Source: an uncultured Candidatus Melainabacteria bacterium (lineage in GTDB: Bacteria; Cyanobacteriota; Vampirovibrionia; Gastranaerophilales; Gastranaerophilaceae). From it: a stretch of 10,647 nt of DNA. The DNA is taken from positions 1 to 10,647 of the forward strand of contig CALAFU010000095.1 of NCBI GenBank assembly GCA_937891325.1. The letters are read 5' to 3'. Within the stretch, counting starts at the first letter, position 1. Each line of letters starts with the position of its first letter. Position numbers and translations under genes: made by a program. This document shows, piece after piece, positions 1-6,131 of the stretch. The notes beneath the pieces were generated by a model, which worked only from the letters and a program-made list of their open reading frames with translations, did no database searches and had not been told where the DNA came from.

Positions 1-6
1 AAAAAG

Positions 7-49
7 AAAAAAAAAAAAAAAAAAAAAAAAAAAGCAGCTATTGCTGCTT
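7..49 (-). terminator. Intrinsic terminator reading leftward, with a 27-T tract
   Basis: On the minus strand a 7-bp stem (arms 43-49 and 32-38, AAGCAGC/GCTGCTT) with a 4-nt AATA loop runs straight into an uninterrupted T tract (A on the plus strand, 7-33). This is a textbook Rho-independent terminator for a minus-strand transcript. No convincing minus-strand gene ends here, because the first gene to the right (ppiC) is on the plus strand. The U tract is far longer than termination needs. What it terminates is unknown. Confidence 0.7.
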
Positions 50-252
50 GATATACTTCATAATCTTGGGAGGAGATTTGGGGATAGTTGTACATGAATA
101 ATAACTCAACAAATTATTTTTTGTTAGTTCCATGCTAAAAACCGTAACAAAAATTTACAATTGGATTTTCAAAACCATGGCATGATAGGCGTAGCAAGAG
201 CTTTACATGTTGTCAAGAACTTTTATTTTTTGCTTATTTTTATTCTTATTTT
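50..252. other. Non-coding stretch upstream of ppiC
   Basis: About 200 bases with no convincing gene. On the minus strand two short overlapping frames start at 129 and 95. One would make about 31 residues ending in the terminator stem, and the other would run into poly-Phe. Neither has a Shine-Dalgarno sequence. A TTGACA hexamer lies on the minus strand at 216-211, but nothing like a good -10 follows at 16-18 bp. A short non-coding RNA read leftward into the terminator at 7-49 is possible but unproven. Confidence 0.4.
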
Positions 253-261
253 TGCTATAAT
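253..261 (+). promoter_or_regulatory. Extended -10 promoter of the ppiC-pepP-trmH cluster
   Basis: TGC followed by a perfect TATAAT (256-261) makes an extended -10 element, which can work with a poor -35; the best -35 at 17-bp spacing is CTTATT at 233-238. The predicted start of transcription is near 268, giving a leader of about 27 nt. That leader contains AAGGAG at 283-288, six bases before the ppiC ATG. Confidence 0.7.
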
Positions 262-294
262 AATGATGAAAATTTAAACAAAAAGGAGAAAATT

Positions 295-579
295 ATGGCA
301 ACAGAAGTTAAGGCTTCACACATTTTAGTAGCAACTGAAGACGAAGCAAAAGCGTTATACAACGAAATTAAAAATGGCAAAGATTTTGCCGAAGCCGCAA
401 AAGAATACTCAAAATGCCCATCAGGTCAAGCTGGCGGAGATTTAGGTTTCTTCCCTCGCGGAGTTATGGTTAAACCTTTTGAAGATGCAGCATTTTCACT
501 AAAACAAGGTGAATTGTCAGAACCTGTTCAAACTCAATTTGGTTGGCATTTAATCCTAGTTACAGGCGTTATTGAATAA
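295..579 (+). CDS. ppiC: Parvulin-type peptidyl-prolyl cis-trans isomerase (PpiC-like)
   Basis: A 94-residue, single-domain parvulin that catalyses cis-trans isomerisation of peptidyl-prolyl bonds during protein folding. The sequence is a minimal PpiC domain: KASHILV at 6-12, the KDFAEAAKEYSKCPSG segment, the family signature GGDLGFFPRG at about 47-56, then FEDAAFSL and a C-terminal FGWHLI. There is no signal peptide, transmembrane segment or chaperone domain, so it should be cytoplasmic; E. coli PpiC is almost the same length (93). The start has an ideal AAGGAG six bases upstream and an extended -10 promoter in front. Its stop overlaps the start of the next gene as TAATG, so it is the promoter-proximal gene of the cluster and is probably translationally coupled to the aminopeptidase. 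Confidence 0.93.
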   Translation: MATEVKASHILVATEDEAKALYNEIKNGKDFAEAAKEYSKCPSGQAGGDLGFFPRGVMVKPFEDAAFSLKQGELSEPVQTQFGWHLILVTGVIE

Positions 580-2153
580 TGAATAAATATATTGAAAAAG
601 CTCGTTCCTTCATAGAGCAAGAAAAAATTGATTACTTATTAGTAAATTCTACAAACGAATTTTTGGTAGAATACAACGAGTTAGCGAAAAATTCTAGATA
701 TTACCTTACAGGATTTTCTGGTTCAACAGGCGATGCTCTTGTATCAAAAGACAACGTATATCTATTTGTTGACGGACGTTATCACGTACAAGCAGACCTT
801 GAAGTTAATCACGACGATATAACCGTTGTAAAACTTCAAATGGGTGACAAAGTAATCGACGAACTTGCAAAAAGAATGGACGAGCATTCAATATTAGGCA
901 TTTGCTCAAAGAAAAATTCTCAATTCAGATACGAAAATTTAACAAAAGTTTTAGGGGCAAAAAACATATCAATAAAACTTTTTGACATAGACCCTATTGA
1001 AGAAAAAATAGAAAACAAACCTCAAAATTTAACAGAAATTCCGTTAAATTTGACAGGTAAATCTAAAGAAGAAAAAATCAAAGAGCTTGATTTAAAAGCG
1101 AACGAGGCGCTTTTAGTTACCAACTTAGAAGAATTGTCTTACATTTATAACTTGAGAAACTTTAACAAAACAAACTCTTGTTCAATTGAAGGCAAGGCAA
1201 TATTTACGCACGACAAAGATTATTTATTTATTTACGAAAACCTAAAAGATTTTGACGAATTTATCAAAAATTGCAAGTTTGATACAGTTTACGTTGATGA
1301 AATGACAGTTACAGCACACGATTACGCTCTTTTAGGCTCAAAAGCAAGCAAAATCAAATGGAATCCTATATCAAACACAAAATGCATAAAAACTGATGCA
1401 GAATTAGAACATTACAAAGATGCATTTGCAAGAACAGACAAGGCTTTAGCTGACACAGGAAAATTTATAGCGGAAAACGACAACATTTCAGAATTTGACA
1501 TAAAAGAAGAATTAGAAAAGAACTTTAAAAAATATGGTGCAATTGGACAATCCTTTACATCAATAGTCGCAAAAGACGAAAACTCAGCCTTAGCGCACTA
1601 TTCAAAGTCCTCAAAAGACGAGATTATAAAAGAAGGTTCACTTGTATTAATTGACTGTGGCGGATACTACGAAGGTGGTTTAGCAACAGACATCACAAGG
1701 GTTTTTGTTAAGGGTGAACCAAATAAGTTACAAAGAACTGTATACACGACAGTTTTAAAAGCATTTTTAAGAGCCTTCAATACAACAAAATTTAAAATAG
1801 GACAAGATATCGACAGAGTTGCTCGTGACTTTTTAGAAGAAAATGCACCAGCTGGTTTTGTCTTCAACCACGGTCTAGGACATGGCATCGGCGTTAGTGT
1901 TCACGAAGCTCCACCTAGACTAAGCAATGGAACTTGGGATTCAAAAGTTCCACTTCAAGATAACATGTGCTTTACAATTGAACCAGGACTTTACAAGCAA
2001 GACTCTTTCGGTGTAAGATTAGAAAACTCTTGCTATTTACAAGACGGAGAAATTAAATCTTTTGTAAAAATGCACTACGAAAAGAAACTTATTGATTTTT
2101 CACTACTTGACGAGCAAGAAAAAGAATGGTTAAGCCACTTTGAGGTAAAATAA
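579..2153 (+). CDS. pepP: Xaa-Pro aminopeptidase (M24B family)
   Basis: A 524-residue metallopeptidase expected to remove the N-terminal residue from peptides with proline in second place. Residues 1 to about 270 hold two creatinase N-terminal-like domains (FSGSTGDAL at 46-54, VDGRYHVQA at 64-72). Residues about 280-500 form the pita-bread catalytic domain. The five metal ligands are all visible: D359 in LIDCGG, D371 in ATDITR, H435 in GLGHGIG, E468 in TIEPGLY and E482 in RLENSC. H340 in ALAHYS and H431 are the expected additional histidines. The long N-terminal part resembles the three-domain XPNPEP1 type more than short E. coli PepP. The start has no clear Shine-Dalgarno but overlaps the ppiC stop by one base, so coupling is likely. 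With the prolyl isomerase upstream, the pair shares a proline-related theme; whether that is functional is inference. Confidence 0.93.
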   Translation: MNKYIEKARSFIEQEKIDYLLVNSTNEFLVEYNELAKNSRYYLTGFSGSTGDALVSKDNVYLFVDGRYHVQADLEVNHDDITVVKLQMGDKVIDELAKRMDEHSILGICSKKNSQFRYENLTKVLGAKNISIKLFDIDPIEEKIENKPQNLTEIPLNLTGKSKEEKIKELDLKANEALLVTNLEELSYIYNLRNFNKTNSCSIEGKAIFTHDKDYLFIYENLKDFDEFIKNCKFDTVYVDEMTVTAHDYALLGSKASKIKWNPISNTKCIKTDAELEHYKDAFARTDKALADTGKFIAENDNISEFDIKEELEKNFKKYGAIGQSFTSIVAKDENSALAHYSKSSKDEIIKEGSLVLIDCGGYYEGGLATDITRVFVKGEPNKLQRTVYTTVLKAFLRAFNTTKFKIGQDIDRVARDFLEENAPAGFVFNHGLGHGIGVSVHEAPPRLSNGTWDSKVPLQDNMCFTIEPGLYKQDSFGVRLENSCYLQDGEIKSFVKMHYEKKLIDFSLLDEQEKEWLSHFEVK

Positions 2154-2908
2154 TGGAAATTACAAGCGTAAACAATGATACAATTAAAGAAGTAGTTAAA
2201 CTTCAACAAAAAAAATACAGAGATGAGTCTAAAAAGTTTTTATTAGAAGGCTTAAAAGCCATTGAAGAAGCGTTCAATGCAGACATTGAAATCGAACAAA
2301 TCTTTGTATTAAAAGAAAAAGCATTTCATTACGACTTTTTAGAAGAAAAAATTGTTTACGTTACAGAACCTGTACTAAAAAAACTTTCAACAACAGACTC
2401 TGCTCCTGATGCTGTGGCAGTAGGCAAGCAAAAAATCTATGACATCACTTGTCTTAAAGATGCAAAACGTGTTGCTTTATTTGAAAACATCAAGGATTTA
2501 GGCAACTTAGGCACAATCTTACGTACCGCAACTGCTTTTTCTCTTGACGGAATTATTCTTTACGGCAACACAGTTGACTTATACAACCCTAAATGCGTAA
2601 GAGCATCAGTTGGAAACTTATGGAAAACTCCTGTTATCCAAACAAAAGATTTTTCAGTTTTGCAAGAATATTTTAAAGACTACACAAGAATTGCAACCTT
2701 GCCAAAATCTGACGATAGCGTATTTTTAAAAGATTTCAAACCTCAAGATAAAGCCCTAGTAATGTTTGGCGCTGAAGCAGACGGACTTAGCAAAGAATTA
2801 ATCGATTTTGCAACAGACAAAGTTACTATTGAAATGGATAGCAAAGTTGAATCTTTAAATTTAAGCATGTCTGCTGGAATTATTTTCTACAAGTTATTTT
2901 TGTTGTAA
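2153..2908 (+). CDS. SpoU/TrmH-family RNA 2'-O-ribose methyltransferase
   Basis: A 251-residue SPOUT methyltransferase that uses S-adenosylmethionine to methylate a ribose 2'-OH, most likely in 23S rRNA. An N-terminal substrate-binding domain (about 1-95, with FLLEGLKAIEEA and the STTDSAPDAVAV segment) precedes the trefoil-knot domain. Motif 1 is NLGTILRTA (N118, R124), motif 2 is MFGAEADGLSKEL (E208) and motif 3 is ESLNLSMSAGIIFY (S234, N236). The family is clear, but the exact target nucleotide cannot be read from sequence, so I give no symbol. The start overlaps the aminopeptidase stop (TAATG) and has GAGG at 2142-2145, seven bases upstream. The TAA stop lies 9 nt before dnaA and overlaps a possible dnaA -10 element. 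Confidence 0.9.
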   Translation: MEITSVNNDTIKEVVKLQQKKYRDESKKFLLEGLKAIEEAFNADIEIEQIFVLKEKAFHYDFLEEKIVYVTEPVLKKLSTTDSAPDAVAVGKQKIYDITCLKDAKRVALFENIKDLGNLGTILRTATAFSLDGIILYGNTVDLYNPKCVRASVGNLWKTPVIQTKDFSVLQEYFKDYTRIATLPKSDDSVFLKDFKPQDKALVMFGAEADGLSKELIDFATDKVTIEMDSKVESLNLSMSAGIIFYKLFLL

Positions 2909-2911
2909 AAT
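2906..2911 (+). promoter_or_regulatory. Possible -10 element placed for a leaderless dnaA transcript
   Basis: TAAAAT at 2906-2911 overlaps the stop codon of the methyltransferase. Counting from a -10 hexamer at -12 to -7, position +1 would be 2918, exactly the A of the dnaA ATG. A similar run with TAAAAT and GAC occurs before the hisK-like gene. No good -35 is visible, and AT-rich DNA around a TAA stop yields such hexamers easily. Confidence 0.3.
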
Positions 2912-2917
2912 AGACTT

Positions 2918-4321
2918 ATGAACACTAGCGAAGTAAAAAAGATTTGGGAAAATGTAAAGGAAGAATTGAAACAGGTTGTACCTGCATCAACTTTTGAACC
3001 TTGGATTGAACCTCTTGAGGCAATTTCATTTGAGGGTGATCAATTTACGCTCATTTCCGGCGAATCTTTTGGTATTGACTACTTAAAACGAACTCAATAT
3101 CAAGCCTTCCTTGACACTTTCAAAAAAGTTTTAAATCAAGACATTATCGTAAATTTTGAAGTTGATGAAGATTTAGCAAAAAAAATTAAAAAAGAAAAAG
3201 CAACTGAGCAAAAGAAAATTGAAAAGAAAAAACAAGAAGAAATTGAACACAAGCAAGCCATTGACAATTTGTCTTACTTAAATTCAATGAACATCAATCT
3301 TCGTTACCGTTTTGACAATTTTGTTACTGACGAAAACAACAAAATCGCAAAAGCTGCAGCTCAACAAGTTGCAGAAAATCCAACAAATTTGTACAACCCT
3401 CTTTATATTCAAGGTGGTTCTGGTTTAGGCAAAACTCACTTGATGCAAGCAATTGGTCATCAGGTAATTATGAAGGGCGAATTAAAAGTTCGTTGCATTA
3501 AAACTGAAGATTTTATTAATGACTACATCAACAGCACTTGTGCATCTTTTACAAAAGGTAAAAGCACTACAAGTACAATGAACAAGTTCCGAAACAAATA
3601 TAGAAATGTTGACATTCTTTTGATTGATGATATTCAATTTATTGAAAACAAAAAGAAATGTATGGACGAATTGTTCAACACATTAGACACTTTGTACAAC
3701 GCAAACAAACAAATTGTTTTAACTTCTGACAAGTTACCAAAAGATTTGCCAGAAATTCCAACACGTTTACGCACACGCTTTGAACAAGGTTTAGTTGTTG
3801 AAATAAAACCACCAAAATATGAAACAAGAGTGAAAATTCTTGAAAATTTTGCAAAAGAAAAAGGATTTGAAAATCTTCCACAAGAAGTTTTTGAATACAT
3901 TGCTAAATACAAAAAAGACAACGTTCGAGAACTAGAAGGTGCGTTCACTAAAGTTAGTGCATATTCAAACATTGAACAAGAACCTATAACATTAAAATAC
4001 GCACAAAAAGTTTTAAAATTAGAAGAACAAGAAAATAAACCTACAATCGAAAAAGTTGCAAATGTTGTTGCGGACTACTTTGATGTTACAGTAGCAAATT
4101 TCTTGAGTTCAGCTAGAGTTCAAGCTATTTCAAATGCTCGTGCAATTGTTTGCTATATTGCAAGAGAATATCTACAACTTAGCTATGAAAGCATTGGTGA
4201 TTTTCTAAATAAAAAGCACCAAACAGTTATGTATTCTGCTGAAAAAATTAAAAAAGCGCTAAAAACAAACAAAGAACTTGAAAAAGATTTAAATAAAATT
4301 TTGAAAAAATTAGGATTATAA
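2918..4321 (+). CDS. dnaA: Chromosomal replication initiator DnaA, with a divergent DNA-binding domain
   Basis: A 467-residue AAA+ initiator expected to bind the origin as an ATP-dependent filament and open DNA. Domain I is about 1-85 and a short Lys/Glu-rich linker (domain II) about 86-115. The ATPase follows: Walker A GGSGLGKTH (166-174), Walker B ILLIDD (233-238), sensor 1 around QIVLTSD, arginine finger R287 in RLRTRF and sensor 2 R337 in NVRELEGAF. Domain IV (about 375-467) is recognisable but unusual. The usual GGRDHTTV is NKKHQTV at 431-437, so D and the first T are replaced by K433 and Q435. The basic loop and PRQ motif become SSARVQAISNARA. An insertion of about 9 residues lies near 207-222, before FRNKYRNVD. 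The ATG has no Shine-Dalgarno and sits 9 nt after the preceding stop. No dnaN or DnaA-box cluster is in view. A diverged paralogue is possible, with a second canonical dnaA elsewhere. Confidence 0.92.
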   Translation: MNTSEVKKIWENVKEELKQVVPASTFEPWIEPLEAISFEGDQFTLISGESFGIDYLKRTQYQAFLDTFKKVLNQDIIVNFEVDEDLAKKIKKEKATEQKKIEKKKQEEIEHKQAIDNLSYLNSMNINLRYRFDNFVTDENNKIAKAAAQQVAENPTNLYNPLYIQGGSGLGKTHLMQAIGHQVIMKGELKVRCIKTEDFINDYINSTCASFTKGKSTTSTMNKFRNKYRNVDILLIDDIQFIENKKKCMDELFNTLDTLYNANKQIVLTSDKLPKDLPEIPTRLRTRFEQGLVVEIKPPKYETRVKILENFAKEKGFENLPQEVFEYIAKYKKDNVRELEGAFTKVSAYSNIEQEPITLKYAQKVLKLEEQENKPTIEKVANVVADYFDVTVANFLSSARVQAISNARAIVCYIAREYLQLSYESIGDFLNKKHQTVMYSAEKIKKALKTNKELEKDLNKILKKLGL

Positions 4322-4337
4322 ATTTTATTTTTATTTT

Positions 4338-4370
4338 AAAAGGGCGGTTCGCAAAGCGAACCGCCCTTTT
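4338..4370 (+). terminator. Rho-independent terminator after dnaA
   Basis: A perfect 15-bp inverted repeat (4338-4352 with 4356-4370) has a GC-rich core GGGCGGTTCGC, an AAA loop, and TTTTATTTAT on the descending side. It ends the plus-strand cluster. The symmetric A/T flanks of the stem could also stop the convergent ycf23-like transcript, although no further T run continues on the minus strand. Confidence 0.88.
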
Positions 4371-4392
4371 ATTTATCGTTTAATATCTAAAA

Positions 4393-5220
4393 TTAAACTA
4401 AAGAAGAGATTTCTTGAGATTGAATCATTTTTGAATTGTTCAAAGCAGAAATCATGATAGCATTTCTGTTAGCAATTTCTACTAAGTTGCTGATTACAGC
4501 TAACATAGAGATTTTTGATTCTAATCTGTTAATGCAAGAACCACAACCAATAGCGCTAGCACCAGCAGCAAATGCGAATTGAGCAGTTGTTGTATTGATG
4601 TTAGATGAAGTCATGATTGGTAATTCAATGTTTCTTGATAATTCTAATGTGCTAGAGATTGTTAATTCAGCTCTGTTTAACCAAGCTCTAGCGCCTTCGA
4701 AGTTGCTAGCTTGAGAAACGAAACCTTCAGTTTGGATTAAGTCGATGCCTAATGCTTCTAATTCTCTAGCTAATGAAATTTGTTCGTTGATAGCTAATGA
4801 ACCAGGGATAGTAACTGAAAATAAGATTTGAGATCTCATTTCGCTGCTGATTAATGATAATGTTTCTTTAACGATGTCTAAAATTTGGATTGAAGACATT
4901 GTGATACCTTGGTTATATAATGCATCAAAGTTACCTAATTCGATAGCGTTAACGTGGAAGTTGTTAACTGCGTTTGCTAATTCAATAGCACTGATTGAAG
5001 AAGCAAATAATGTAATATCTGAGTTAGATTCAGAGATTAATCTTGTTGCTAAAGATAAAACTTCTTCATTAGCTGCAACGTCGATAGCTGTAGCTTTTGC
5101 TTCGATAGCTGAAGAAACAACCATTTCAACTTTTTCTAAGTTTAAGTTGTTGATACCTGAAATAACTTTTAATGCTCTTTTTTCGCTTAAAGCTTGTTTG
5201 AATAACTCAATACTGTTCAT
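4393..5220 (-). CDS. Ycf23/DUF561-family protein (predicted TIM-barrel)
   Basis: A 275-residue protein of the Ycf23 (DUF561) family, conserved in cyanobacteria and some plastids and of unknown biochemical function. The family pattern is clear: LKVISGINN near the N-terminus, AIDVAA, IELGNFDALYNQG, LFSVTIPGSLAINEQ, LEALGIDLIQTEG, and a glycine-rich end with AAGASAIGCGSCINRL. The alternating strand-helix texture and terminal glycine motif are typical of a TIM-barrel that binds a phosphate group; that is inference. I start at 5220 (MNSIELF) rather than 5244. AGGAAA lies eight bases before the 5220 codon, while the upstream ATG has only a badly spaced purine run, and family homology begins near LKVISG. 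It has its own promoter and an inverted repeat in its leader. It is convergent with dnaA and divergent from the protease. This gene is the main reason to suspect a cyanobacterial relative. Confidence 0.85.
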   Translation of the reverse strand: MNSIELFKQALSEKRALKVISGINNLNLEKVEMVVSSAIEAKATAIDVAANEEVLSLATRLISESNSDITLFASSISAIELANAVNNFHVNAIELGNFDALYNQGITMSSIQILDIVKETLSLISSEMRSQILFSVTIPGSLAINEQISLARELEALGIDLIQTEGFVSQASNFEGARAWLNRAELTISSTLELSRNIELPIMTSSNINTTTAQFAFAAGASAIGCGSCINRLESKISMLAVISNLVEIANRNAIMISALNNSKMIQSQEISSLV

Positions 5221-5252
5221 TCTAAATTTCCTTTCCTTACTCATATCTCTTT

Positions 5253-5274
5253 TGAAATCTGATATTAGATTTCA
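5253..5274 (-). promoter_or_regulatory. Inverted repeat at the predicted transcription start of the ycf23-like gene
   Basis: Perfect 8-bp arms TGAAATCT (5253-5260) and AGATTTCA (5267-5274) flank a 6-nt centre. The repeat covers the predicted +1 (about 5273), just downstream of the -10. It could be an operator for a dimeric regulator, or a hairpin at the 5' end of the mRNA that protects it from decay. Sequence alone does not decide. Confidence 0.5.
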
Positions 5275-5279
5275 TTGTA

Positions 5280-5308
5280 ATTATAGAATAAAGGTTTAAT
5301 GCTGGCAA
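5280..5308 (-). promoter_or_regulatory. Sigma-70-type promoter of the ycf23-like gene
   Basis: On the minus strand TTGCCA (5308-5303, one mismatch to consensus), a 17-bp spacer and a perfect TATAAT (5285-5280). The predicted start of transcription is about 5273, giving a leader of about 53 nt before the ATG at 5220. This is the closest match to consensus in the window, so expression may be substantial. Confidence 0.78.
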
Positions 5309-5361
5309 GAAATATACAAACTTTTGTTACAAAGCTAGTAGTAAAATCTTAAAGCCTAGTT

Positions 5362-5367
5362 TATAAT
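5362..5367 (+). promoter_or_regulatory. -10 element of the HtrA-like protease gene
   Basis: A perfect TATAAT at 5362-5367 has no good -35 at the right distance (TAGTAA at 17 bp). Transcription would start near 5374, leaving a leader of about 20 nt that holds GGAG (5379-5382), 11 bases before the ATG. The poor -35 suggests dependence on an activator or a weak promoter, but no operator can be named. Confidence 0.55.
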
Positions 5368-5393
5368 ACAGCAGGAATGGAGCTTTCAAGGTT

Positions 5394-6038
5394 ATGGTTA
5401 AAAAATTTATTATCGCAATTTATTTATCTTTTTTTGTAAATCTAACCGTTATCGCCTATGACAACGAAGAAATGATTTACATGAATGTTTATGAAAAGTT
5501 AAACCCTGCAATTGTTTCGATTGATGCAGAACTTCCTCTTGGTGTTTCTAGCGGAAGTGGGTGCATTATTGATAAATCTGGAATTATTTTAACAAGTTCG
5601 CACGTCGTAGATGAGGGTAAAAACATTGAAGTTACGCTTCACAACGGACATGTTTATAAAGCAAACGTTTTATATTCTTCAAATAAAGATATCGCTTTAA
5701 TTCAGATTAAAGCAAAAGAAGAACTTTCGACTGTTTTATTAGGAGACTCGGGAAAGGCTAAAGTTGGGCAAAAAGTGCTTGCAATAGGTAGTCCGTTTGG
5801 ATTTAATGGCACATTAACTCAGGGAATAATTTCAAGAATTGACTACGCTAAAGATAAAATTCAAACTGATGCCTCAATAAACCCAGGAAATTCAGGCGGA
5901 CCATTAATTACAACTGACGGAGAAGTAATTGGTATTAATCAAGCAATTTACAATCCTGACAACAACATTTCAAACATTGGTATTGGATTTGCCATTCCGA
6001 TAAACACTGTAAAAGAAATGTTGAAAAAAGCGAAATAA
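5394..6038 (+). CDS. Exported trypsin-like serine protease, HtrA/DegP type without PDZ domain
   Basis: A 214-residue S1C-type serine protease probably acting outside the cytoplasmic membrane in protein quality control. The N-terminus is a signal peptide: MVKK, a hydrophobic stretch to about residue 20, and a likely cleavage after A21. The catalytic triad is complete: H70 in TSSHVVD, D99 in NKDIALIQI and S167 in NPGNSGGP, with the family-typical SPFGF and GFAIPINTV segments. The protein ends right after the protease domain, so the one or two PDZ domains that usually follow in HtrA are missing. The stop is followed immediately by a terminator and no PDZ-coding frame is apparent downstream, so this looks like a genuinely short form rather than a frameshift. 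GGAG lies 11 bases before the ATG. It is a monocistronic unit divergent from the ycf23-like gene. Substrate unknown. Confidence 0.88.
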   Translation: MVKKFIIAIYLSFFVNLTVIAYDNEEMIYMNVYEKLNPAIVSIDAELPLGVSSGSGCIIDKSGIILTSSHVVDEGKNIEVTLHNGHVYKANVLYSSNKDIALIQIKAKEELSTVLLGDSGKAKVGQKVLAIGSPFGFNGTLTQGIISRIDYAKDKIQTDASINPGNSGGPLITTDGEVIGINQAIYNPDNNISNIGIGFAIPINTVKEMLKKAK

Positions 6039-6046
6039 AAGATATT

Positions 6047-6073
6047 AAAAAAGCGAGTCAATGACTCGCTTTT
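6047..6073. terminator. Bidirectional terminator between the protease and the ETAG-repeat gene
   Basis: An 11-bp stem (6049-6059 with 6063-6073) has a 3-nt loop AAT; the core is GCGAGTC/GACTCGC. The plus strand ends in TTTT. On the minus strand the stem leads into TTTTTTAATA (A6047-A6052 and beyond), a better U tract. It therefore serves both converging genes. Confidence 0.82.
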
Positions 6074-6131
6074 GATTGTGATTGATTTAGATATGTGATA
6101 AAAACTTTTGTAAAAATTGATTATAGCTTGA

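Noticed and set aside
1..129. Short minus-strand frames starting at 129 and 95
   Set aside because: No Shine-Dalgarno. One ends inside the terminator stem and the other runs into poly-Phe encoded by the T tract. The terminator reading explains the sequence better.
144..158. NtcA-like site GTA...TAC
   Set aside because: The half-sites are 9 bases apart rather than the required 8, and there is no suitably placed -10.
1..4400. Replication origin or DnaA-box cluster beside dnaA
   Set aside because: I found no group of TTATNCACA-like boxes and no dnaN. However, this DnaA may use a different box, so absence is weak evidence.
4874..5299. Plus-strand frame of 141 codons
   Set aside because: Antisense shadow of the ycf23-like gene, which shows clear family motifs and a good promoter and ribosome binding site.
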